A DNA stretch of 64,000 nt from Breoghania corrubedonensis. Its GTDB lineage: Bacteria > Pseudomonadota > Alphaproteobacteria > Rhizobiales > Stappiaceae. The stretch lies in the NCBI RefSeq assembly GCF_003053845.1, contig NZ_QAYG01000001.1, positions 1,680,078 to 1,744,077 on the forward strand, given 5' to 3'. Every line of letters begins with the position of its first letter. Position 1 is the stretch's first letter. Of this stretch, positions 1-7,988 are shown one piece after another. The notes beneath the pieces were generated by a model that saw only the letters and a list, made by a program, of their open reading frames with translations, was not told the DNA's origin and made no database searches. The translations under genes and the position numbers were made by a program.

Positions 1-161
1 CCGTATGCCCTCGACCCGCCGCTTCTGAACTCATTGTGACCGGCGAAACCACGCGGCGGCCATAATTAGCTTGCCGTATGGCGGCCTGCGCCACACCCTG
101 TAGACTGTGCGAACCGTAACGCTGACAAAGCGGCGGCATCAGGAACGCTTGATGAGCCATC
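1..161. other. Left-edge sequence, no supported gene
   Basis: The first 39 bases are open on the plus strand and end in TGA. They could be the last codons of a gene lying outside the window, but the peptide is too short to recognise. An imperfect inverted repeat around 51-87 (GGCCATA against TATGGC) might be a weak terminator. Confidence 0.3.
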
Positions 162-194
162 TTGGGGAGAGGCCGGCAATCGGGGAGCTTGATC

Positions 195-2804
195 TTGTCA
201 GACCATCGTGACCCCCCGGGGCGTGTTTCCTCCGGGAGCGACCCCGCCGGACGTGATCCGAAAGCCGTGTTCGAGCGCAGGCTGGAGCGGGCGCTGGCGC
301 TCGCGCGTGCCGGGCTCTTCTGGGAGCGGCTGTGGCCGGTCCTCTATCGTGTTCTGATCGTCGGCGGTCTCTTTCTCGCTCTCTCCTGGCTTGGTTTCTG
401 GTGGATCCTGCCCGTCTGGCTGCGCTGGGTCGGTCTTGCGGTCTTTGCGGGCGCGATCACCTTCGCGGCCCGGCCGGCTCTGAAACTTGGCTGGCCGACA
501 CGCGCGCAAGGCCTGGCGCGGCTGGAAGAAGCCGGCCACTATTCCCACCATCCGCTGGCCACTCTGGAAGACCGGCTCGCCACGGACGAGAGCGACCCGA
601 CGGTGCGCGCCCTGTGGCAGGCGCATCGGGACCGCGCCCTGAAGGCGCTTGGCGCGCTGAAAGCCGGCTGGCCGCATCCGCAAGCCTTCCGGCGCGATCC
701 CTGGGGGGCGCGCGTCATCGTCGCCATGCTGCTGGTCGTCGGGTTCGCCGTCTCAACGGGCGATCGCGGTGCGCGCACGATTTCCGCCTTTACCGGAAGC
801 GAGGCCCCGGAGGCGCGCATCGGGCGTATCGACGCCTGGGTGACGCCGCCCGCTTATACCCGCCGCCCGCCGATCTTTCTCACCGGCGACATGGGGCCGG
901 CGCGCGATCCCCAGGCCGTGGTCACCGTTCCCGAGGGCAGCGTCGTCATCGTGCGGGCGCAGGGCGACAGCCGCGATCTCAAAGTGACATTCGTGACCGG
1001 GATATCCGGGGCTGGGACATCCGCGACCGGCCAGACAGAGAGCGATGTCGCGCCGGAGACCCCGCGCGATCCCAATGCCGCCAGCGATGCGCCGCTCGAG
1101 CATCGCGTCACGCTCGCCGCGAACGGCGCGGTCGAGGTCCGGCGTGGCGGCGCGACGGTCGATCTCTGGCGCTTTGCCGTGGAGCCGGACGAAAACCCGG
1201 TCATCAGTTTCCTCGGGGAACCGGAAGGTCAGCTCAGCGGCACGCTCAAGCTCGCCTACGAGGTTTCCGACGATTTCGGCGTCGTCTCGGCGCGCGCCGT
1301 GATCGAACCGACCGCGGATGCGACGACCATCGCCGGGGCGACGGGCGAGCCGCATCCGCTTTACGAGGCGCCGGCCTTTCCGTTGTCGCTGCCGCATCGC
1401 CGCGCGCGCGAAGGCAAGGGCGAGACCTTCAAGGACCTGACCGCCCACCCCTGGGCCGGGTCGAAGGTCAAGCTGACGCTTGTCGCGACCGACGAGGCCG
1501 GTCAGGAGGGGCGGTCGCAGACGAAGCTCATCACCCTGCCGGAGCGGCGGTTCACGAAGCCGCTGGCGCGCGCCATTGTCGAACAGCGCCGCAACCTCGC
1601 GCTCGACGCCAACCTGCAGCCGCAGGTCGTCGACGCGATGGACATGCTGATGCTGGCGCCCGACGAGTTCATGGACAACCCGAAGAATTTCCTCGGCATG
1701 AAGTTTGTCTATGCCCGGCTCAACGAGGCGTCGGGCGACGATGAGCTGCGCGAGGTCGCGGACCTTATGTGGGAGCTGGCGCTCTCCATCGAGGATGGGG
1801 ACCTGTCGGTCGCCGAACGCGAGCTGCGTCAGGCGCAGGAGCGCTTGCGCGATGCGCTGGAACGCGGCGCCTCCGACGAGGAGATCGCCAAGCTCACGCA
1901 GGAGCTGCGTGAGGCGTTGCAGCGCTACATGCAGGCGTTGGCCGAGCAGCTCAAGAACAATCCGCAGGCGATGCAGCCGATGGATCCCAATTCCCAGATG
2001 CTGCGCAGCCACGATCTTGAAGAGATGCTTCGCAAGATCGAGGAACTGGCGAAGAACGGAGCGCGCGATGCCGCGCGCGACCTGCTCTCGCAGATGCAGC
2101 GCATGCTGGAAAACCTGCAGACCGGCCGCAACCAGCAGATGCCGCAGGGCCGCCAGTCTCAGGAAATGATGAAGATGCTCAACGAGCTGGCGGACATGAT
2201 CCGCCGCCAGCAGGATCTGATGGACCAGACCCACCGCCAGGGCCAGCAAGGCGAGGATCAGGAAGGTCGCGAAGGTCAGCGCGGCCAACAGGGTCAGAAC
2301 GGCCAGCAGATGACGCAGGAACAGCTCGCCGAGGCGCTGAAGCGGTTGCAGGAGGGGCAGAACGGCCTTGCCCAGCGCCTGCAGCAGCTGATGGACCAGA
2401 TGGGCAAGAACGGAATGCAGCAGCCCGGTGAACTGGGCGAGGCGGGCAAGAGCATGGGCCGGGCCGGCGAAGCGCTGGGCGAGGGCCGGCCGGGCGATGC
2501 GGTCGGCGATCAGGGGCAGGCGCTGGAAGCCTTGCGCCGGGGCGCCCAACAGCTCGGCGAACAGATGATGGGTCCCGGCGGGCCCGGCGGTCTGGTGCGT
2601 CAGGACGGACGCAACAATGAAGACCCGCTCGGTCGCCCGCGCCGCACCGAGGGGCCGGACTACGGCAACCGGGTGAAGGTGCCCGATGACATCGATATCC
2701 AGCGCGCACGCCGGATTCTCGAAGAACTTCGCCGCAGATTCTCCGATCCCGAGCGCCCGCAGGGCGAGCTGGATTATCTGGAGCGGCTGCTGAAGCGGGA
2801 GTAG
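195..2804 (+). CDS. TIGR02302 / DUF4175 family membrane protein
   Basis: A large membrane-anchored protein of unknown function, about 869 residues, of the alphaproteobacterial TIGR02302 (DUF4175) family. Two adjacent hydrophobic segments lie near residues 45-100 and a third near 180. A soluble region with beta-rich character follows, and then a long Gln/Met/Gly-rich helical part at roughly residues 610-780 that looks like a coiled coil. The frame opens at a TTG at 162. I prefer the TTG at 195 because GGGGAG sits six bases before it. The gene stands alone, and the minus-strand RidA gene follows after a repeat-rich gap. Family assignment is confident; the molecular role is not known to me. Confidence 0.85.
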   Translation: MSDHRDPPGRVSSGSDPAGRDPKAVFERRLERALALARAGLFWERLWPVLYRVLIVGGLFLALSWLGFWWILPVWLRWVGLAVFAGAITFAARPALKLGWPTRAQGLARLEEAGHYSHHPLATLEDRLATDESDPTVRALWQAHRDRALKALGALKAGWPHPQAFRRDPWGARVIVAMLLVVGFAVSTGDRGARTISAFTGSEAPEARIGRIDAWVTPPAYTRRPPIFLTGDMGPARDPQAVVTVPEGSVVIVRAQGDSRDLKVTFVTGISGAGTSATGQTESDVAPETPRDPNAASDAPLEHRVTLAANGAVEVRRGGATVDLWRFAVEPDENPVISFLGEPEGQLSGTLKLAYEVSDDFGVVSARAVIEPTADATTIAGATGEPHPLYEAPAFPLSLPHRRAREGKGETFKDLTAHPWAGSKVKLTLVATDEAGQEGRSQTKLITLPERRFTKPLARAIVEQRRNLALDANLQPQVVDAMDMLMLAPDEFMDNPKNFLGMKFVYARLNEASGDDELREVADLMWELALSIEDGDLSVAERELRQAQERLRDALERGASDEEIAKLTQELREALQRYMQALAEQLKNNPQAMQPMDPNSQMLRSHDLEEMLRKIEELAKNGARDAARDLLSQMQRMLENLQTGRNQQMPQGRQSQEMMKMLNELADMIRRQQDLMDQTHRQGQQGEDQEGREGQRGQQGQNGQQMTQEQLAEALKRLQEGQNGLAQRLQQLMDQMGKNGMQQPGELGEAGKSMGRAGEALGEGRPGDAVGDQGQALEALRRGAQQLGEQMMGPGGPGGLVRQDGRNNEDPLGRPRRTEGPDYGNRVKVPDDIDIQRARRILEELRRRFSDPERPQGELDYLERLLKRE

Positions 2805-3117
2805 GGCGGGGGCTGGCCGGAAGCGGCGATCCCGCCTTCAATCATCTCTATCCTTGCGGAAAGATCTGGCCAAAGGTCTGGGTGAGGGTTGGGGCGTTTC
2901 CGCAAGCCCTGAGATCTGATATCCCCACGCCTAACCCGCCCTCAAGGGGAAGGGGAACACAGGGTATCGGTGTTGGATCTGTCGAGAGACCCGAAATGTG
3001 GGCTTCCGGGTCCTCCTCCTCCCCGAGGGGGTGTCGAACGGCTTCCCTGATCTGTCGCGGCAGGCAATGACCGGCGGTGGCGGCAAGCACATGCCATCGC
3101 CCTGTTCTTGCTCCGCC
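2805..3117. repeat. Intergenic gap with REP-like palindromes
   Basis: No gene is supported here. A GC-rich stem (GGCGGG at 2805-2810, CCCGCC at 2831-2836) may end transcription of the upstream gene. A CCCTCAAGGGGAAGGGGA-type palindrome at about 2939-2956 resembles one at 47891-47913. Around 2989-3013 the bases GACCCG and CGGGTC form a further inverted repeat. The pattern fits intergenic RIME/REP debris. Confidence 0.5.
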
Positions 3118-3513
3118 CTAATCCGGCTCTCTGCTCCGCCTCAGCGCCGTGACCTCGATCTCGATCATCATTTCCGGTTCGATCATCTCGCACAGCACCA
3201 TCGTGGCCGCCGGGCGGATCTCACCGAAGGTATCGGCCAGAATGGGGGCGATGCGGCGCACATGGGCACGGTCGGAGACGTAGTAACGCACGCGGACCAC
3301 ATCGGCGAGCGAGGCGCGGGTTTCCGCAAGTGTGCGGGCGATGTTGGCCAGCGCCTTGCGGGTCTGGGTCTCCACCGTCGCCGGCAGCACGTTCTTGTCG
3401 TAGTCGTAGCCGGTGGTGCCGGAAACGAAGATCCAGTCGCCGTCGACAACGGCCCGGGCATAGCCGAACCGTCTTTCGAAGTCGGAGCCGGTGGTGATCT
3501 GGTGACGGGTCAT
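3118..3513 (-). CDS. RidA family protein (reactive imine deaminase type)
   Basis: A 131-residue RidA/YjgF/UK114-type protein. The family forms trimers, and many members hydrolyse reactive enamine/imine intermediates from PLP enzymes. The sequence has the family pattern: an early FGYARAVVDGDWIFVSGTTG segment, a central region with ADVVRVRYYVSD, and an ending with EMIEIEVTA. The ATG at 3513 is chosen over an upstream TTG at 3558 because the fold starts directly after it and the length matches the family. It is convergent with the upstream gene, and the efflux gene lies behind it on the same strand. The subgroup, and so the substrate, is not certain. Confidence 0.85.
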   Translation of the reverse strand: MTRHQITTGSDFERRFGYARAVVDGDWIFVSGTTGYDYDKNVLPATVETQTRKALANIARTLAETRASLADVVRVRYYVSDRAHVRRIAPILADTFGEIRPAATMVLCEMIEPEMMIEIEVTALRRSREPD

Positions 3514-3591
3514 GCGCGTGCCGTGCGTTCCTTCGGGAAGGCGCAGGATGGGCCACAATCGCGCAGACCCGCAACCTGTTTCGCGAAAGCC

Positions 3592-4815
3592 CTACATGCG
3601 CGCGGGCGACTGGCGGCGCATGACGAGGCCGAGCACCACGTAGGCGATGACGCCGATCACCGGCATCGCCGGGGCCACCGTCGCCATCGCCAGCACCGGG
3701 TCGCCGATCCAGGCCGCGACGATGGAGCCCGCAAAGCCGCTGCCGAACTGGATGAAGCCCATCATCGAGGCGGCGGAGCCGGCCATTCTGGGGAAGGAGG
3801 CGAGCGCCCAGGTGGTGGTCGCGGGAATGGCGTGGGCGAGCGAAAAGGTGAAAAGGCCGATCGGGCCCATCACCATCAGGTAGCCGAAATCCGGCTGGTG
3901 CAGCATCACCGCCAGCAGGCTCATCGCAACCAGCATGCCGGCGATCGACCAGGGCACCAGGTTATCCGCATCGAAGCGGCGCATCAGGCGCGAGGTCACG
4001 ATGGTACCGGAAAAGTAGCAAGCGGATTGCAGCATCATGCCGAAGCCGAACTGGGCCGGCGTCAGGCCGACATGCTCGATCATCACGAAAGGGATGATGG
4101 TCGCCATGGTGTAGATGCAACCGAGCGACAGGCCGATGAAAAGCGATGGTCTGAGGAAGACAGGGGTGACGCACAACGTCAGGTAGGCGTTTACCAGCCT
4201 GCGCGGATGGGCTCGCGTGGGATCGGGAGCGGTGTTGGTCTCCGGCAGCAGGAAGAAAACGGCGAGGCCGAGCGCAACGCCGTAGAGTATCATGAAATAG
4301 AAGATCTGCTGCCAGCCGAAGAGCGTCAGCGTGATGCCCCCGATGGTGGGCGAGACCGCCGGCCCCACGGCCAGCATCATGCCCACCGCATTGAGAATGC
4401 GCGATGAGGCCTGGCCGATATACTGGTCGCGCACGATGGCGCGCGAAACCGCCATGCCGACAGCGGCGCCCACCCCCTGGATCAGTCTCGCCACGATCAG
4501 CCATTCCACTGTCGGCGCCCAGGTCGCCACCGCGGTCGCGACCAGATAGAGGGCTAGGAACCACAGTGTCACCGGCCGCCTGCCATAGGCGTCGGTCAGC
4601 GGCCCGCAGATCAGCTGGGTCAGCGCGAAACCCGCGAAATAGGCTGTCAGCGTCAGCTTGATGACGGAGGGCGAGGTGTCGAACACGGCCGCCAGCGTCG
4701 GCATGGCGGGGGTGTAGAGCGCCATGGAGATCGGACCGATGGCAACAAGCGCGGCGCCCAGTATCGCGGTTCGCCGTTCGCTCATCACAGGGGGCGGAGG
4801 GCTGATTTGCATCAC
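3592..4815 (-). CDS. Bcr/CflA-type multidrug efflux MFS transporter
   Basis: A 407-residue inner-membrane drug:proton antiporter of the major facilitator superfamily, with about twelve hydrophobic segments. The signature loop after the second helix reads GPLTDAYGRRPV, and the following helices carry RLIQGVGAAVGMAVSRAIVRD, typical of the Bcr/CflA branch (motif C-like region near residues 110-135). Its ATG overlaps the stop of the MarR gene by four bases (ATGA), so the two are translationally coupled. This suggests the MarR protein controls the pump in response to a ligand the pump exports. The exported compound cannot be inferred. Confidence 0.88.
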   Translation of the reverse strand: MMQISPPPPVMSERRTAILGAALVAIGPISMALYTPAMPTLAAVFDTSPSVIKLTLTAYFAGFALTQLICGPLTDAYGRRPVTLWFLALYLVATAVATWAPTVEWLIVARLIQGVGAAVGMAVSRAIVRDQYIGQASSRILNAVGMMLAVGPAVSPTIGGITLTLFGWQQIFYFMILYGVALGLAVFFLLPETNTAPDPTRAHPRRLVNAYLTLCVTPVFLRPSLFIGLSLGCIYTMATIIPFVMIEHVGLTPAQFGFGMMLQSACYFSGTIVTSRLMRRFDADNLVPWSIAGMLVAMSLLAVMLHQPDFGYLMVMGPIGLFTFSLAHAIPATTTWALASFPRMAGSAASMMGFIQFGSGFAGSIVAAWIGDPVLAMATVAPAMPVIGVIAYVVLGLVMRRQSPARM

Positions 4816-5291
4816 TTGCTCCCCTGGTTGACGTCAGCGCCGGCCTCGGGTGCTTCCGCACCGAGGTTGACCCGCAGCGCCTGAAGGAGTGTGAAGGTGC
4901 GCTCGATATCCTCATCGCAAAATCCCGCGAACGCCGTTTCGCGGATGCGCGCCACCACCTCGTCGAACACGCGGATGGCGGGGGCCGCCTTTTCCGTCGG
5001 GCGCACCAGCTTGGCGCGCCGGTCGCACGGATCGGGCACGCGTTCGACCAGTCCCGCGGCTTCCAGCCGGTCGAGAAAACCAACCAGCGTCATCGGCTCC
5101 ACACCCAGATACTCGGCGAGTGCCGTCTGGCGCCGGTCAGGCAGGCGGCGGGCGATTGCGAGCGTACGCGCCTCGCCGAGCGTCAGGCCAAGCCCGGCGT
5201 CGGCCAGCCCATCGGCGAAATGCCTGCGCGCCAGGCGCGCGAGGTCGGTCAGGAGGAAGGAGATCGTGCGTTCGGGCGGGACGCTTGTCAT
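4812..5291 (-). CDS. MarR family transcriptional regulator
   Basis: A 159-residue winged-helix regulator. The MarR core is visible: an N-terminal helix, then LTLGEARTLAIARRLPDRR, the recognition-helix region with AEYLGVEPMTLVGFLDRLE, and the wing with LVERVPDPCDRRAKLVRPT. It is the first gene of a two-gene unit with the Bcr/CflA efflux gene and is divergent from typA. Two near-identical direct repeats lie over its own start (see the regulatory entry at 5291-5320), consistent with autoregulation. MarR proteins usually repress until they bind a small, often phenolic, ligand; that part is family knowledge, not seen here. Confidence 0.9.
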   Translation of the reverse strand: MTSVPPERTISFLLTDLARLARRHFADGLADAGLGLTLGEARTLAIARRLPDRRQTALAEYLGVEPMTLVGFLDRLEAAGLVERVPDPCDRRAKLVRPTEKAAPAIRVFDEVVARIRETAFAGFCDEDIERTFTLLQALRVNLGAEAPEAGADVNQGSK

Positions 5292-5320
5292 ATGGATATC
5301 TTATTATATGGCTACCTTAT
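5291..5320. promoter_or_regulatory. Direct repeats over the MarR start, possible operator
   Basis: TATGGATATCTTAT at 5291-5304 and TATGGCTACCTTAT at 5307-5320 match at 12 of 14 positions with a 16-base register, in an AT-rich patch inside GC-rich DNA. The first copy overlaps the marR initiation codon. Binding by the MarR protein is inferred from position only. Confidence 0.4.
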
Positions 5321-5504
5321 CATCTATTCTGGGGCTGACGTCTGGTCAAGCGGATCGCGCAAATGTTTTCGGTGCGTTGCACAAACCGCCGGATTGCCTT
5401 ATATACGCGGCCAATCGCAACAACGGTCCGATCGGGCCTGCCGCTTCAAGCGCGCAACGAACCGCGGGTCCTGCCGGGCGCGCGGTGCTTTTTTGGATGG
5501 GTTC

Positions 5505-7328
5505 ATGAATCTGCGCAATATCGCCATCATCGCGCACGTCGACCATGGCAAGACCACATTGATCGACGTGCTGCTCAAGCAATCGGGCTCTTTCCGCGAA
5601 AACCAGCGCACGGAAGAGCGGATGATGGATTCCAACGATCTGGAGCGTGAGCGCGGTATCACCATCCTGGCGAAGGTGACCTCGCTTGTCTGGAAGGACA
5701 CGCGCATCAACATCGTCGACACCCCGGGCCACGCTGATTTCGGCGGCGAGGTGGAGCGTATCCTTCACATGGTCGATGGCGTGATCATTCTGGTCGACGC
5801 CTCGGAAGGCCCGATGCCGCAGACCAAGTTTGTGCTCGCCAAGGCCCTGAAGCTCGGCCTGAAGCCGATTGTCGCGATCAACAAGATCGACAAGCCGGAT
5901 CAGCGCGCGGAAGAGGTTCTGGACGAGATCTTTGATCTGTTCGCCGCTCTCGATGCCAATGAGGATCAGCTCGACTTCCCGGTTCTCTACGGATCCGCGA
6001 AGCAGGGCTGGATGTCGCTCGAGCCCGATCAGCCGGCGGAGCCGTCCATGGCGCCGCTGTTCGAGATGGTGCTGGAGCGCGTCGCGCCGCCGAAGGCCGA
6101 AGAGGGTTCCTTCCGCATGCTGGTGACGACGATCCAGCCGAACCAGTTCCTCGGCCGCATCCTCACCGGCCGCGTCGTGTCCGGCACGGCCGTGCCGAAC
6201 ATGGCGATCAAGGCGCTGTCGATGGACGGCAAGGTGGTGGAAACCGGCCGCATCTCCAAGGTGCTGTCGTTCCGCGGCCTGGAACGCGAACCGGTGGAGA
6301 AGGCCGAAGCCGGCGACATCATTTCCATTGCCGGCATGCAGACGGCGACCGTCGCCGACACGCTGTGCGCTCCGGACGTCACCGAGCCGCTGCACGCCCA
6401 GCCGATCGATCCGCCGACGCTGTCGATGACGTTCCGCGTCAACAACGGCCCGCTGGCGGGCAATGACGGCGACAAGGTTCAGAGCCGCGTCATCCGCGAA
6501 CGGCTGTTGTCCGAAGCCGAGGGCAATGTCGCCCTCAAGATCGAGGATTCCGCGGAGGCCGATGCCTTCATCGTGTCGGGTCGTGGCGAACTGCAGCTTG
6601 CCATCCTGATCGAGAACATGCGCCGCGAGGGCTTCGAGCTGTGCGTCGGCCGTCCGCGCGTGGTCTACCAGCAGGATGAGGCCGGCAATACGCTCGAGCC
6701 GATCGAAGAGGTCATCATCGACGTCGACGAGGAGTTCTCCGGCGCCGTCGTGCAGAAGCTTTCCGAGCGCAAGGCCGATCTCATCGAGATGCGCCCCTCC
6801 GGTGGCGGCCGCACCCGGCTCGTGTTCTACGCGCCAACGCGCGGCCTGATCGGCTATCAGTCGGAACTGCTGTCGGATACCCGCGGCACCGCCATCTTCA
6901 ACCGGCTGTTCCACGAATACGCGCCGTACAAGGGCGAGATCCCGAGCCGCAACACCGGCGTCCTGATCTCCAATTCGAACGGCGAGTCGGTCGCTTTCGC
7001 GCTGTTCAACCTGGAAGACCGCGGCCCGATGCTGATCGATGCCGGCGTCAAGGTCTACGAGGGCATGATCATCGGCGAACATACCCGTGGCAACGATCTG
7101 GAAGTGAACCCGATCAAGGGCAAGCAGCTCACCAACATGCGCGCGTCGGGCAAGGACGAGGCGGTCAAGCTGACCACCCCGATCCGCCTGTCGCTCGAGG
7201 CTGCACTGTCCTACATCGCCGATGACGAGCTGGTCGAGGTCACGCCCAAGACCATCCGTCTGCGCAAGGCGATCCTCGATCCCAACGAGCGCAAGAAGGC
7301 CTCGCGCGCCAAGAAGACCGCGGCCTGA
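5505..7328 (+). CDS. typA: Ribosome-associated GTPase TypA/BipA
   Basis: A translational GTPase of 607 residues, the usual family length. It belongs to the EF-G/LepA class, binds the 70S ribosome and helps assembly of the large subunit, particularly at low temperature or under stress. The G1 motif [10 protein letters not shown] is at residues 9-18, followed by switch I with RERGITI, G3 [15 protein letters not shown] and G4 NKIDKPDQR. Domains II, III and V and the C-terminal TypA-specific domain follow ([20 protein letters not shown] near residue 430). The long upstream open frame is non-coding; ATG 5505 starts exactly at the conserved [14 protein letters not shown]. It is monocistronic and divergent from marR. 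Confidence 0.97.
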   Translation: MNLRNIAIIAHVDHGKTTLIDVLLKQSGSFRENQRTEERMMDSNDLERERGITILAKVTSLVWKDTRINIVDTPGHADFGGEVERILHMVDGVIILVDASEGPMPQTKFVLAKALKLGLKPIVAINKIDKPDQRAEEVLDEIFDLFAALDANEDQLDFPVLYGSAKQGWMSLEPDQPAEPSMAPLFEMVLERVAPPKAEEGSFRMLVTTIQPNQFLGRILTGRVVSGTAVPNMAIKALSMDGKVVETGRISKVLSFRGLEREPVEKAEAGDIISIAGMQTATVADTLCAPDVTEPLHAQPIDPPTLSMTFRVNNGPLAGNDGDKVQSRVIRERLLSEAEGNVALKIEDSAEADAFIVSGRGELQLAILIENMRREGFELCVGRPRVVYQQDEAGNTLEPIEEVIIDVDEEFSGAVVQKLSERKADLIEMRPSGGGRTRLVFYAPTRGLIGYQSELLSDTRGTAIFNRLFHEYAPYKGEIPSRNTGVLISNSNGESVAFALFNLEDRGPMLIDAGVKVYEGMIIGEHTRGNDLEVNPIKGKQLTNMRASGKDEAVKLTTPIRLSLEAALSYIADDELVEVTPKTIRLRKAILDPNERKKASRAKKTAA

Positions 7329-7338
7329 GCACTGACAC

Positions 7339-7361
7339 CCGGCGGCAACCCATGCCGCCGG
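7339..7361 (+). terminator. Probable typA terminator hairpin
   Basis: CCGGCGGC (7339-7346) and GCCGCCGG (7354-7361) form a perfect 8-bp stem with a 7-base loop, eleven bases after the typA stop. Only a short TT follows, so it is not a textbook intrinsic terminator. Confidence 0.55.
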
Positions 7362-7417
7362 TTCTGAGCGCGGTCGCATTGCGGGACCCGCGACCATCCC
7401 CACCGCTATTTCTCCAT

Positions 7418-7511
7418 CGTCGTTCCCCGGCTTCGTCCGGAGGTTGACGATGGACAGTCCTGATCCGCCGCTGCTGGCAGCGGACCGCCCGGACCGTGCC
7501 GGGCAATGACG
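7418..7511. repeat. REP-like imperfect inverted repeat
   Basis: The arms are CGTCGTTCCCCGGCTTCG.. at 7418-7440 and ..GTGCCGGGCAATGACG at 7489-7511, matching at about 18 of 23 positions when one is reverse-complemented. The GTCATTGCCCGGC core is a common intergenic palindrome type in rhizobial genomes. No gene is supported between typA and copA. Confidence 0.6.
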
Positions 7512-7589
7512 GTAAAACGCCGGAACGCGCCTGGCGCAGCAATGTGCCGCTCTCCGCCGTCCCGCGCCCTTCGGACTCATCTTCGCCAT

Positions 7590-7622
7590 AAAAAACAGGG
7601 AGGAGGTTACCCTCCTCCCTGT
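7590..7622 (-). terminator. Strong intrinsic terminator, minus strand
   Basis: ACAGGGAGGAGG (7595-7606) and CCTCCTCCCTGT (7611-7622) form a perfect 12-bp stem with a four-base loop. Read on the minus strand the stem is followed directly by six T residues (7595-7590), the classical Rho-independent arrangement. No minus-strand protein gene leads into it, which implies a non-coding transcript upstream. Confidence 0.8.
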
Positions 7623-7800
7623 CTTGCAATGGTCACCGATTGAAAAAGCGCGCCGTATGCCTTGGGTCGCAAAGCCCGAGCGAAAGACCCTGGGCAGCTC
7701 CTCCCGAGAGCCGAAGTCCCATGCACGCCCAATCCATTGGCAAAAGTTCTGCCGGGGCGAGGGCCGTGCCGCCTCCGATCGGACCATCAGGGTAACTCCC
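7590..7800 (-). ncRNA. Candidate structured small RNA ending at an intrinsic terminator
   Basis: The minus strand between the copA promoter and the terminator at 7590-7622 holds no convincing gene but many complementary segments. AATG (7738-7735) can pair with CATT (7631-7628), GATTG (7734-7730) with CAATC (7642-7638), and GCGTGC (7728-7723) with GCGCGC (7653-7648). Together they close a long rod around a GC-rich core. A TAATAT at 7807-7802 could be the -10 box, giving an RNA of about 205 bases, but no good -35 is visible. The 5' end is therefore uncertain. The rod shape recalls 6S RNA, but I do not recognise the family. Confidence 0.45.
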
Positions 7801-7877
7801 GATATTACGTAACGTCAATACGGTAGGTGGAAGTCGGTGCGTCAATTCGACCACGGATTGCGAACACCCCCTGCCAC

Positions 7878-7908
7878 TTGACATTCCAGTCACTGGAAAC
7901 CCTATCTC
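7878..7908 (+). promoter_or_regulatory. CueR/HmrR-type copper-responsive promoter of copA
   Basis: TTGACA (7878-7883) and TATCTC (7903-7908) are separated by 19 bases, the overlong spacer typical of MerR-family promoters. The spacer opens with the perfect palindrome TTCCAGTCACTGGAA (7884-7898), very close to known CueR/HmrR boxes. The promoter lies about 80 bases before copA. No merR-type regulator gene is present in this window. Confidence 0.85.
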
Positions 7909-7988
7909 CCCTTTACGGCTTTCCGGCCGAATTTTCCGAACTTCGCATGCCGCCGCACGCGCCGTTCTGCGAAACTGGACATTCCGCA

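Noticed and set aside
1-39. The end of a lysA-like gene upstream of the TIGR02302 gene
   Set aside because: Only twelve codons are visible and they do not match a recognisable C-terminus.
753-2549. A 598-codon open frame opposite the TIGR02302 gene
   Set aside because: It is a codon-bias shadow with repetitive Leu/Arg/His composition and no motif.
2998-4407. A 469-codon plus-strand frame across RidA and the efflux gene
   Set aside because: It is antisense to two real genes and has His/Arg/Gly-rich shadow composition.
7590-7800. Assignment of the structured RNA as tmRNA, SRP RNA, RNase P or 6S RNA
   Set aside because: The SRP tetraloop region, tmRNA acceptor-like ends and RNase P conserved bases are absent. 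6S-like rod shape alone is not enough to assign a family.
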